DNA of 18,792 nt from DASQDN01 sp035630195 (GTDB lineage Bacteria; Acidobacteriota; Terriglobia; Bryobacterales; Bryobacteraceae): positions 1-18,792 of the forward strand of contig DASQLD010000495.1 of NCBI GenBank assembly GCA_035630195.1, given 5' to 3'. Below, one piece after another: positions 7,426 through 14,518 of the stretch (position 1 is its first letter; every line of letters starts with the position of its first letter). The position numbers and the translations under genes are program-made. The notes under the pieces are model-generated. The model was given only the letters and a program-made list of their open reading frames with translations. It had not been told where the DNA came from and did no database searches.

Positions 7426-7452
7426 TTATCGCCAGTTTTTGAAGGTTTATTA
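7426..7452 (-). promoter_or_regulatory. Candidate sigma-28 (FliA) promoter before cheY
   Basis: On the minus strand, TAAT (7449-7452) is followed after exactly 15 bases by GGCGATAA (7426-7433). The enteric sigma-28 consensus is TAAA-N15-GCCGATAA, so 3 of 4 and 7 of 8 positions match with perfect spacing. TAAT overlaps the double stop codon of fliJ. Transcription would start around 7418, giving a leader of about 42 bases before the cheY GTG. It lies in the only sizeable gap between the flagellar structural and chemotaxis genes, where a late-class promoter would make sense. The rest of the gap (7377-7449) shows no terminator hairpin with a T run. Confidence 0.45.
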
Positions 7453-7878
7453 GCGGCGGTTCCAGGAGCTGAGATAGAGATCAGCCGCAGTCGCATCAGT
7501 CTCGCGAGCCAACTCGGCGGACCACTCGTCATAGGAGCGATCTTTGAGTTTGTCAATCAGCTTTCTCTGCGTTTCGGCGACCCTATACTTCACCTGCTGC
7601 GATGCGATTTGCGTCTCACCTCGAGCATGTTCCAACTCGGTCCGCGTCTTGTGTCGCATCAGAGCCGATCGGACTTGCGCTGTATAGGCCAGTTCGTGGC
7701 CGCTATCGGCAGAATGCGTATCGCGCGACAGGTCATCGATGCGAGTCGACAGGTTCAATAGCGATTCTGTGATTTCTTCCTGCTTCTGCTTCAGCGTTTG
7801 CAGGGTAAGTTGCTCCCGCTCAGCGACGACTGTCTTCCAGTCGAGAACACGGTCCAGAGGAAAGGAATACTTCTTCAT
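7450..7878 (-). CDS. fliJ: Flagellar export protein FliJ
   Basis: FliJ is a small coiled-coil protein that sits in the FliI ATPase ring like a rotor stalk and helps escort export chaperones. The 142-residue frame starts MKKYSFPLDRVLDWK, which matches the FliJ N-terminus (F-x-L-x-x-V-L-x-x-K). The rest is one long, highly charged helical hairpin with heptad-like Leu/Ile spacing (residues about 15-125). The C-terminus ends in Trp-Asn-Arg-Arg. The gene overlaps fliI by four bases (ATGA) and stops with tandem TAA codons. Sequence conservation in this family is low, so the call depends on the N-terminal motif, size, helical content and position after fliH-fliI. Confidence 0.85.
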   Translation of the reverse strand: MKKYSFPLDRVLDWKTVVAEREQLTLQTLKQKQEEITESLLNLSTRIDDLSRDTHSADSGHELAYTAQVRSALMRHKTRTELEHARGETQIASQQVKYRVAETQRKLIDKLKDRSYDEWSAELARETDATAADLYLSSWNRR

Positions 7879-9194
7879 AAGCTTGAGGAGATCGCGAGCA
7901 TGCGTCCGAGCGTTTGGTCGAGCGCGGCCTGTTCATGGGAATCCTGACGCAGGAAGGACATCAGGTCTTCACGGCAGCGAATACTGGCATCGAGCTTCGG
8001 ATTCGCCCCGGCTACATAGGCGCCCAGCTGGAGAAGATCGGAACTTCGCTGGTAACACGACAACGCTTCACGGATCTTTTGTGCAGCGCGCACCTGTTCT
8101 TTTGTTGCCACTTGGTTGATGACCCGGCTGACGGACTGCAGCACGTCCACAGCGGGATAATGGCCTGACGCGCCCAGTTCTCGCGATAAAACGATGTGTC
8201 CGTCAAGAATTCCACGCACTGCATCACATATCGGTTCATTAAAGTCGTCTCCTTCAACCAAAACGGTGAAGAAGCCAGTGATCGATCCACCTGCGAAGTT
8301 GCCTGCTCTCTCAAAAACCTTCGGTAAAAGATTGAAGACCGACGGCGTATAGCCTTTCTGGCTCGGCGGCTCTCCTGCCGCAAGACCGATTTCTCGCTGG
8401 GCCATCGCAAGGCGCGTAACCGAGTCCATGACGAGCAACACTTTGGCGCCCTGATCCCGGAAAAACTCCGATACCGCGAGCGCAACGAAGCAAGCCCGCA
8501 CACGAAGAGGAGCAGGTCTATCCGACGTAGCGACTACTACCACGGATCGCTTGCGGCCTTCAGGTCCAAGCTCATTCTCTAGAAAAGCGCGAACTTCTCG
8601 ATTGCGTTCGCCGATTAGAGCGATGACCGTCACGTCCGCGGAGTTCTGCCGCGACATCGCTCCGAGCAGCGTGCTCTTGCCAACGCCGCTTCCTCCAAAG
8701 AGGCCGACGCGTTGCCCCTGCCCGCATGGCAACATACTGTCGATGACGCGCAACCCTGTAGTCAGAGGTTTGGTGATAGGTTCACGCGATAGTGGATTCG
8801 GTGGCGCCGCGTAAAGATCGTAGGCGGCCGCGGGACGAATTCGTGGTCCGTCATCCATCGGCTTGCCGAATCCATCGAGAACACGGCCAAGCAGTTCCGG
8901 ACCCACACCGACTCGGCTATCTTCAGATCGGCCGATGACAGTAGCGCCGAGCTGCAAACCGTCGGTCTCTTCAAGCGGAATCGACAACACGCGCCCGTCG
9001 CGAAAACCTGCGACTTGCGTGCGAATCGATCGGCCCGAACCGGTCTCAATCTCGCAGAAGTCTCCTAATGCGACTGCCGGACCCCGCGACTCTATGAGCA
9101 TTCCGACCACGTCGGTTACCTCGCCGGTCCACTGCAATGGATCGGAGCTCACCACATAGTCGAGATACGGTTTCAGATCTACTTGCTGCAGCAT
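7875..9194 (-). CDS. fliI: Flagellar export ATPase FliI
   Basis: FliI is the cytoplasmic ATPase of the flagellar type III export apparatus. The 439-residue protein is of family length and related to the F1 beta subunit. A beta-barrel N-terminal domain (1-95) contains the TGEVTDVVGMLIESRGP segment. The ATPase core has the Walker A loop GGSGVGKS (167-174), GERNRE (195-200) with the catalytic Glu, and Walker B KVLLVMDS (251-258). GYTPSVFNLLPKVFERAG (281-298) is diagnostic of the FliI/YscN group. A small helical C-terminal domain follows. The ATG is four bases after the fliH stop, without a strong ribosome binding site, which suggests coupling to fliH. Confidence 0.97.
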   Translation of the reverse strand: MLQQVDLKPYLDYVVSSDPLQWTGEVTDVVGMLIESRGPAVALGDFCEIETGSGRSIRTQVAGFRDGRVLSIPLEETDGLQLGATVIGRSEDSRVGVGPELLGRVLDGFGKPMDDGPRIRPAAAYDLYAAPPNPLSREPITKPLTTGLRVIDSMLPCGQGQRVGLFGGSGVGKSTLLGAMSRQNSADVTVIALIGERNREVRAFLENELGPEGRKRSVVVVATSDRPAPLRVRACFVALAVSEFFRDQGAKVLLVMDSVTRLAMAQREIGLAAGEPPSQKGYTPSVFNLLPKVFERAGNFAGGSITGFFTVLVEGDDFNEPICDAVRGILDGHIVLSRELGASGHYPAVDVLQSVSRVINQVATKEQVRAAQKIREALSCYQRSSDLLQLGAYVAGANPKLDASIRCREDLMSFLRQDSHEQAALDQTLGRMLAISSSL

Positions 9195-9198
9195 AACG

Positions 9199-9879
9199 TT
9201 ATCGGCCGAGCCGGTCTGTAAAGCCCCGCTCGATCTCCTTCAATTGCGTTTCCACCGACGCGTCAAGATTGCCTCGTTTCGTTTCAACGATCACTCCACC
9301 CGGTTGGAGACTGGGATCCGCCGTGATCTCAAAACCTGTCATGATCCCTGACTTTTCGAAATACTGCCGCGCGTGAGTCACATGATCGGGATGAAGACGT
9401 ATCAGACAAATTTCCTTGGCTTGAACCTTCTCGAGTGCCGCCTTGACGATTCCATGGATTGCCTCGGGGTCTACTGAGAGTTCTCGGCGCAGCACTCGCT
9501 TTGCAATGGCCATAGTGAGGGAGACGACGTCAGCCTCAGTCTCTCGACGAAGACGGGCACGCATTCCCGTCACCTCTGCGCACGACTTGAGTAAACGTTC
9601 CAGTACAGGCTGGACTTCCGCCGCCGCTGCGTTGCGGCCGGCTTTTTGACCTTCTTGAAAACCTCGGTCGCGCGCCTGGCGGACCTCAGTCTCCATAACT
9701 TGTTCCAACTCAACGATCCTGCCGTGCAGCTTGGTTAGCTCTGTAGTTGAGCGAGGCTGAGCCGTTGACGATGTGATCTCGGAACGTGGAAGCTCATCCT
9801 CTTCCACCGGGTCGAGATGTTTCCAGTTCATCTTCCCGGCAGGAGCCTGAAGATTCGGGGGCAGGATCTTACAGGACAT
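9199..9879 (-). CDS. fliH: Flagellar assembly protein FliH
   Basis: FliH binds FliI and tethers it to the switch via FliN. The 226-residue frame has a polar, Pro-rich N-terminus, then a charged coiled coil (50-70) running into RGFQEGQKAGRNAAAAEV. The overlapping Gly-x3-Gly steps there (Gly73, Gly77, Gly81) are the hallmark of FliH/HrpE. The C-terminal half (about 105-225) shows the V-type-ATPase-E-like pattern, with AKRVLRRELSVDPEAI and LQPGGVIVETKRGNLDASVETQL. The ATG overlaps the end of fliG by 11 bases and lacks a clear ribosome binding site. An alternative internal ATG lies at residue 17 (9831) before NWKHLDP, so the first 16 residues are uncertain. Confidence 0.92.
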   Translation of the reverse strand: MSCKILPPNLQAPAGKMNWKHLDPVEEDELPRSEITSSTAQPRSTTELTKLHGRIVELEQVMETEVRQARDRGFQEGQKAGRNAAAAEVQPVLERLLKSCAEVTGMRARLRRETEADVVSLTMAIAKRVLRRELSVDPEAIHGIVKAALEKVQAKEICLIRLHPDHVTHARQYFEKSGIMTGFEITADPSLQPGGVIVETKRGNLDASVETQLKEIERGFTDRLGR

Positions 9880-10882
9880 ATTGACTCTGTTGGAGAGTGA
9901 TCGAACCGTCTTTCTCCATTTCGCGGATCAAGGCAATCACGTGCTGCTGCGCAGCTTCCACTTCCCGTATCTTGACGGCGCCGATAACCTCGATGTCTTC
10001 GCGGAGCATATCGGCGCTGCGTTGTGACATGACGCTCATGATGCGCGTCTTGAGTTGGTCGCTGGTGCCTTTCAATGCAATCGTCAGCAACTTGCGGTCT
10101 ACGCGTTGGATTAGCTCCTTCAAATCGCGTACATCGAGTTGCATAAGATCCTCGAAGACGAACATCAAGTGCCGGATGGTTTCGAAGAGCTTCAGATCCT
10201 CTTCCTCGATTCCATTCAAAATGTCGCGGCTCTCCCCGATATCGAGCCGGTTGATCATCTCGGCCACTGCGCGGACGCCGCCGTAAGATTCCCTGCTGAA
10301 TTCGCCAAGCGCCTTCAGCTTCTCCTCAATGACGGAGGCAATCTTGTTGATGATGTCGGGTGAGATCTGGTCCAGGTTGGCCATCCGAATCGCGACATCT
10401 CTTCGCAGCTCGCGGGGTAACGATGTTAGCAACGCCGCCGCTTGAGACGGGACGAGGTGCGACAGAACCAGAGCGACCGTTTGTGGGTGCTCGTTGTGAA
10501 TGAACTTAGCAAGCTGTTGCGGATCGGCTTTTTGTAGAACATCAAAGCTCGCCATTTCGCTGTCGATCATGTTCTTCACACGATCGAGAAGACGCGTTGC
10601 CACCTCAGCGCCGAAGGCGTGGTGCAGCATGTCGCGAGCGTAGTCCATGCCTCCCTTCACGACGTACTGTTGTGCGACCACCATTTGGTCGAACTCTTCG
10701 AGTACACTCTCTGCTTCGGCTGACGACAAATGGCTCAACTGCGCTACGGCCTGGCTGACTCGTCCAACCTCTTCTTCCGACAGATGCTTCAAGATCTCAG
10801 CGCTTGTGCTCTGCCCGAGTGTTGCAAGGAGAGTTGCGGCCTTGTCGACGCCGCTTAAGGCGCCGGTACCTGATCGACGCAT
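9869..10882 (-). CDS. fliG: Flagellar motor switch protein FliG
   Basis: FliG is the torque-generating rotor protein on the cytoplasmic face of the MS ring. I use the ATG at 10882 (337 residues), since GGAGGAG lies five bases upstream. The longer frame from 10900 starts at a GTG inside that ribosome binding site. The N domain (8-95, GVDKAATLLATLG) binds FliF. The middle domain has the EHPQ motif (131-134, NEHPQTVALVLSHL). The linker holds GGV (201-203), then MFVFEDL (240-246), the MFXF hinge. The C-terminal torque helix contains charged DLKELIQRVDRKLLTIALKG. The stop/start junction with fliF is TAATG. FliM, its usual partner, is not encoded in the window. Confidence 0.97.
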   Translation of the reverse strand: MRRSGTGALSGVDKAATLLATLGQSTSAEILKHLSEEEVGRVSQAVAQLSHLSSAEAESVLEEFDQMVVAQQYVVKGGMDYARDMLHHAFGAEVATRLLDRVKNMIDSEMASFDVLQKADPQQLAKFIHNEHPQTVALVLSHLVPSQAAALLTSLPRELRRDVAIRMANLDQISPDIINKIASVIEEKLKALGEFSRESYGGVRAVAEMINRLDIGESRDILNGIEEEDLKLFETIRHLMFVFEDLMQLDVRDLKELIQRVDRKLLTIALKGTSDQLKTRIMSVMSQRSADMLREDIEVIGAVKIREVEAAQQHVIALIREMEKDGSITLQQSQYVL

Positions 10883-12513
10883 TATTTCTCCTCCAACCAC
10901 GTGCGAAGGACGCTTGCGACGAGCGCCGGATCTTCACCGATGGCGTTTTTGACGGATCCCACGAGGCGCTCTTTCTTTGCAACTTGCAGTTGGCGAACCT
11001 CTTCGAGTTCGGAAGGCGCCCGATGCTCTGGGAGTTCGGCCTGATCACGGTCCCCGATGGCTTTAGCCGCATCCGTCCCTGGCGGAAGCGCGGCAGCAGC
11101 AGCCGCCTTGGCCTTCGCTTTCCGCTTTAGTGCTCTTCTTCGAAGCATGAATGCGGTGAGTATCAATACCAGCGCTCCTCCGGCAACACCTGCGGCGATT
11201 CGGGGATCGATATTCTGCCAGGACAATCCGGGTTTTGTCGCGGGGGATTCACTGGATGGTGGTGGAGCAGTCTGCAGTGTCGATTCGAAGGGCAGGCTCT
11301 CGACGACTAACTGATCCCCGCGCTCGGGTTGCAGGCCGATAGCTCCGGACACCAGTACGCGAATGGCCCGCACCGTTTCCGCGGACGGAGGTGTGACCAC
11401 CCTGCGTTGTTTGCTTCCCGATCCTTCCCAGTGCACTGTCTGGTCCACGAGAACGGATGCGGAAACACGGCTAACTGCGCCTTGCGGAAGCTTGATGCGG
11501 CGAACTGTCTTACTGGTTTGGAATGCGATCGTCTCACTTCGCCGTGACACCGTGCTGCTGGAACCGGAAGTTCGCCCTGTCGGACGCGGAAGTGCAGAAG
11601 CAGTGCCAGGAACTCCGCCGGCGGTTGTTCCAGTTGTGCTTTCTTCGGTCTTTTGGGAGGACGACATGACCGACTTTTCGGGATCGTAGGTTTCTTCGCT
11701 CTGTTCCCCGCTCGTGAAATCGCACTCGACGGATACACCGGCGCGAAATCGCTCAGGTCCCAATAGCGGCTCCAATGTGGCGTTGATTTTCGTAAGCAGG
11801 TCGCGCTCGACTCGCCGCTTGTACTCGATTGCTTCGTCGGATAGATCGGAGTCGTCTTGAGCGTTTTTCGGACGGTGAAGGAGCGTGCCATGCATATCCA
11901 TGACGGAAACAGCCTCGGCTGCGAGGCCGTCAACTGCGCTCGCGACCATGTGGGAGATGCCTGTCACTTGCTGTGGCGAAAGCTTGGCTCCGTTTCGCAA
12001 TTTCAGCAGGACGCTCGCTTTGCCGGTGGTGCGTGATTCGAGGAACACGGAGTCTTTCGGAAAGGTAATGTGGACGCGAGCCTGTTCGATCTGAGAGATC
12101 GACCGCATCGAGCGTTCCAGTTCTCCTTCAAGAGCCCGGCGGTAATTCACCTGTTCGGCGAAGTCCGTCATTCCCAGGTTCGTTTTGTCAAAGAGTTCGA
12201 AACCGATGCGGCCGGTCTTTGGCAGTCCTGCACTCGCGAGTTCAAGCCGTAGCTCGGCTTGACGGGATGATCGCGCAAGTACGGTAGACCCATCGTCCGA
12301 GACCCGATACTCGACGCCACTTTCCTTCAGTTTCGCGACTACGGCGCCAGCGTCTTCCGCTGACATGCCTGTATACAACGGCTTGAAATCACTTTCATGC
12401 TGCCAGCGTGTCAAGCCGAATACAGCGGCAGCGGCGATCCCAAGCGCGAGCCCGATCGTGATGCGGTGCCGGATAGAAAGATTTGTCCAGACTGCCTTCC
12501 ATTGCTCAAACAT
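10882..12513 (-). CDS. fliF: Flagellar MS-ring protein FliF
   Basis: FliF builds the inner-membrane MS ring, the base of the flagellum. The 543-residue protein has two membrane segments, at about 18-36 (ITIGLALGIAAAAVFGLT) and about 438-457 (IAAGVAGGALVLILTAFML). They flank a large periplasmic region with ring-building motifs such as FKPLYTGMSAEDAGAVV, GLPKTGRIGFELFD and ALEGELERSMRSI. A Ser/Thr/Gly-rich loop in the middle (about 290-320) is typical. The cytoplasmic tail is basic and Ala-rich, ending in EDPALVASVLRTWLEEK, the FliG-binding segment. The ATG lies three bases after the fliE stop. The stop overlaps fliG by one base. Confidence 0.96.
   Translation of the reverse strand: MFEQWKAVWTNLSIRHRITIGLALGIAAAAVFGLTRWQHESDFKPLYTGMSAEDAGAVVAKLKESGVEYRVSDDGSTVLARSSRQAELRLELASAGLPKTGRIGFELFDKTNLGMTDFAEQVNYRRALEGELERSMRSISQIEQARVHITFPKDSVFLESRTTGKASVLLKLRNGAKLSPQQVTGISHMVASAVDGLAAEAVSVMDMHGTLLHRPKNAQDDSDLSDEAIEYKRRVERDLLTKINATLEPLLGPERFRAGVSVECDFTSGEQSEETYDPEKSVMSSSQKTEESTTGTTAGGVPGTASALPRPTGRTSGSSSTVSRRSETIAFQTSKTVRRIKLPQGAVSRVSASVLVDQTVHWEGSGSKQRRVVTPPSAETVRAIRVLVSGAIGLQPERGDQLVVESLPFESTLQTAPPPSSESPATKPGLSWQNIDPRIAAGVAGGALVLILTAFMLRRRALKRKAKAKAAAAAALPPGTDAAKAIGDRDQAELPEHRAPSELEEVRQLQVAKKERLVGSVKNAIGEDPALVASVLRTWLEEK
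10888..10894 (-). promoter_or_regulatory. Ribosome binding site that sets the fliG start
   Basis: GGAGGAG on the minus strand, five bases before the fliG ATG at 10882, is a near-perfect Shine-Dalgarno sequence located in the last codons of fliF. It rules out the in-frame GTG at 10900 as the true start, because that codon precedes and overlaps the site. Confidence 0.8.
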
Positions 12514-12516
12514 TGC

Positions 12517-12810
12517 TTACAATTGCATCCGCATGACCTCTTGGTAGCTCTGGACGACCTTATTTCTCATTTGAAGAAGGAGGTCGAAGTCCAAAGACGC
12601 CCGCTGAGTGGCGAGGATGGTCGAGTGCAGGTCCTGATTCTCACCAGTCACAAACTGCTCCACTGCTTGCGTGGCGTCGGCCCGTGACTGTTCTACGCGA
12701 TGGATCGCGTCCTTAAGGATTTGTTGAAAGCCTGTAGCTCCGGAAGATTTTACAGATTCTCCAATGGGAGCTACTGGCGTAACTGCGGCGATATTGTTAA
12801 TTTGCATCAT
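12517..12810 (-). CDS. fliE: Flagellar hook-basal body adaptor FliE
   Basis: FliE is the small export-dependent protein that joins the MS ring to the rod. The 97-residue frame has the family signature FQQILKDAIHRVEQSRADA and the C-terminal block LHSTILATQRASLDFDLLLQ followed by a helix ending in QEVMRMQL. A polar N-terminus precedes. The ATG ATG start overlaps the flgC stop (ATGATG), so either of two adjacent codons may initiate. Position between flgC and fliF is the common order in many phyla. Confidence 0.95.
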   Translation of the reverse strand: MMQINNIAAVTPVAPIGESVKSSGATGFQQILKDAIHRVEQSRADATQAVEQFVTGENQDLHSTILATQRASLDFDLLLQMRNKVVQSYQEVMRMQL

Positions 12811-13211
12811 GCCTTCAATAGGTCAAGCGACCTGTGGATCATGTCCTTCGCGGCTGTCATCGCGGCAACGTTCGCCTGATAACCACGCGATGCGCCCATC
12901 AGGTCAACCATTTCTTCAGCCGGATTAATGCGCGGAAGCGCAACGTAACCGTCTTTGTCGGCATCCGGATGGCCCGGCGAATACCGGCGCATCGGCTCGC
13001 TTTCATCGACGAGAACCGAGCTTACGCCGACGCCCGTGCTCATTTCTTCAGCCAGGACGCTTTCAAATACGACATCGCGCCGTCTATAGGGGCCCCCGTC
13101 AGGTGTTCGGGTCGTATCCGCGTTCGCGAGATTCTCCGCGATGATCTCAGCCCGCGACCGTTGGGCCGCCATGCCGGATGCCGACACGGAAAGCACGGAA
13201 AAGAGACTCAT
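12807..13211 (-). CDS. flgC: Flagellar proximal rod protein FlgC
   Basis: FlgC forms part of the proximal rod. The 134-residue protein carries the rod/hook N-terminal helix SVSASGMAAQRSRAEIIAEN followed by LANADTTRTPDGGPYRRR (28-45), the FlgC form of the ANxxTPGY loop. The C-terminal helix reads PAEEMVDLMGASRGYQANVA and ends in MIHRSLDLLKA. The length is standard. It overlaps flgB by four bases and fliE by four bases. Like other rod proteins it has no cleavable signal and is exported by the flagellar apparatus. Confidence 0.96.
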   Translation of the reverse strand: MSLFSVLSVSASGMAAQRSRAEIIAENLANADTTRTPDGGPYRRRDVVFESVLAEEMSTGVGVSSVLVDESEPMRRYSPGHPDADKDGYVALPRINPAEEMVDLMGASRGYQANVAAMTAAKDMIHRSLDLLKA

Positions 13212-13522
13212 CCTTTGCCACCTTCCTGAATCGCAGAGCGGATGCCTCTAATCTGCGTCTGCAGAAGATTGGAGGCAATGGAGAAACGCAAAGCGTTCTC
13301 AGCGAGAGCACGCGCCTCGCGGTCGACATTCACGTTGTTGCCATCGTTTTTCGAAGCCAAGCCAGGGGCTTCGATGACCGATTCGAACTCGTCGCGGAAA
13401 TCTATATCTTTTGTCTTGTATCCCGGAGTATCAGCGTTGGCAATGTTGGACGCAGTCAGCTTTTGACGGACTGCGAGCAAATCCATGTAACGCTCCAGGC
13501 GCACGCCAGTGGGAGTGAACAT
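13208..13522 (-). CDS. flgB: Flagellar proximal rod protein FlgB
   Basis: FlgB is the first proximal rod subunit. The 104-residue protein is slightly shorter than in enterics. NIANADTPGYKTKDIDF at residues 26-42 is the diagnostic rod motif, and the C-terminal helix (FSIASNLLQTQIRGIRSAI) matches the family. The ATG at 13522 is preferred because the next in-frame ATG, at residue 13, would remove most of the N-terminal helix. No strong ribosome binding site is visible upstream. A 93-base gap separates it from flgL and contains a possible sigma-54 promoter very close to the start. Confidence 0.94.
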   Translation of the reverse strand: MFTPTGVRLERYMDLLAVRQKLTASNIANADTPGYKTKDIDFRDEFESVIEAPGLASKNDGNNVNVDREARALAENALRFSIASNLLQTQIRGIRSAIQEGGKG

Positions 13523-13534
13523 ATCCAGCTGAAG

Positions 13535-13550
13535 TGCATTTCGGGCGCCA
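13535..13550 (-). promoter_or_regulatory. Possible sigma-54 promoter before flgB
   Basis: Read on the minus strand, TGGCGCCCGAAATGCA has GG and GC exactly ten bases apart and matches 9 of 12 defined positions of TGGCACG-N4-TTGCA. The predicted start of transcription would be only about two bases before the flgB ATG, leaving almost no leader, so it is either a leaderless promoter or chance. The remainder of the gap 13523-13615 contains only a short imperfect inverted repeat (GTAA...TTAC) and no T-run terminator. Confidence 0.25.
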
Positions 13551-13615
13551 TCGCTAAGTAACTGATTCCATTACTTGGCTGTCGATAACTTGACGTTGTC
13601 GATGTCGGGAACCTG

Positions 13616-14515
13616 TCAGCCGAGATAGTCGAACAGACTGGCTTTTGGCACCTTCGAATGCGCAGAAAGCGCAGTCTGCTGATGCAGGCCCGCACTGTTC
13701 AACGCGAGAATCGCGGTGGGCAGATCTGCCTCCTGCAGCCGGCTCAGATCAGTCTTCAATGCGACGGCGTTTTTACGCGCGGCATCGAAAGCATCTTTGA
13801 CACGGTTCTGTGCCGCCCCATAGAATGCGAGTTCACGATTGATAAGATCGAGCGCTGCCGTGATCTTCGGCATCGCAGCTGAGACATCGTCGCCGCTGTC
13901 ATTGGCGAGAGCCGTCCGAAGGTCTGTCAAAGCTTGAAAAGCGTTCTCGGAGCCAGAAGCATCGAACAGTTCCGAAGCTGTGCGCGATACGGCGAACGAC
14001 GTCTGATTTTCGTCTACGACAACGTTCGAGTTTACCCGCGATGCGGCGACCAGACGTACTCCATTAGGCTGCGTTGAATCGGCAACGTACGGGGGCGCTT
14101 GCAGGTCGTCCGAACCGAAGACGAATCTGCCTTCCGAGGAGGTGCTGACCAGAGCCAGGAGCCGTGCGTGTAGTTGTTCGGCTTCGGCAGCCATACCCTG
14201 ACGATTGACTGCCGTTGTGCCACTGTTCTGCGCGCCCAGAACGCGAGCGCGTTCCATAATTGCGACCGCTTGACGCATCGCCGATTCAGCGCTATCCACC
14301 TGTGTCTGTACGCGCCCCAGGTTCGTTTGAACTTGAGTGTTCATGTCCACCCGGGTCTTTACGCGCAGGATCTCCATTACAGCTTGTGGATCGTCGGAAG
14401 CCGTTTCGACACGAAGCCCCGAGGAGATCTGCCGCTCGGCCCGGATCACTTTATCGTGAATCCGCTCCAAGTCCGCGAGAAACCGCGATGCCAGAGGATC
14501 AAACCCGTGCAACAT
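13616..14515 (-). CDS. flgL: Hook-filament junction protein FlgL (HAP3)
   Basis: FlgL joins the hook to the filament together with FlgK. The 299-residue protein shows the flagellin-like N-terminal coil, with the conserved ISSGLRVETASDDP (30-43) that aligns to SSGKRI..PSDDP of flagellins and FlgL. It continues in coiled coil through LGRVQTQVDSAESAM. The C-terminal coil (about 225-290) contains the KTDLSRLQEADLPTAILAL segment, the FlgL/flagellin C-terminal motif. The middle (120-200) is the variable beta part, including a SEGRFVFGSDD element. It is exported by the flagellar system and would be chaperoned. It starts three bases after the flgK stop. Confidence 0.93.
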   Translation of the reverse strand: MLHGFDPLASRFLADLERIHDKVIRAERQISSGLRVETASDDPQAVMEILRVKTRVDMNTQVQTNLGRVQTQVDSAESAMRQAVAIMERARVLGAQNSGTTAVNRQGMAAEAEQLHARLLALVSTSSEGRFVFGSDDLQAPPYVADSTQPNGVRLVAASRVNSNVVVDENQTSFAVSRTASELFDASGSENAFQALTDLRTALANDSGDDVSAAMPKITAALDLINRELAFYGAAQNRVKDAFDAARKNAVALKTDLSRLQEADLPTAILALNSAGLHQQTALSAHSKVPKASLFDYLG

Positions 14516-14518
14516 TGA

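Noticed and set aside
7377..7449. Possible transcription terminator between fliJ and cheY
   Set aside because: The only inverted repeat (ACTG...CAGT, four base pairs) is weak and not followed by a T run on the minus strand.
9199..9206. Exact GCCGATAA (sigma-28 -10) on the minus strand just before fliI
   Set aside because: It encodes the last codons and stop of fliH (Gly-Arg-stop), and the bases 14-16 positions upstream do not resemble TAAA.
10883..10900. Six-residue N-terminal extension of fliG from GTG
   Set aside because: The GTG lies before and overlaps the strong GGAGGAG ribosome binding site that serves the ATG at 10882.
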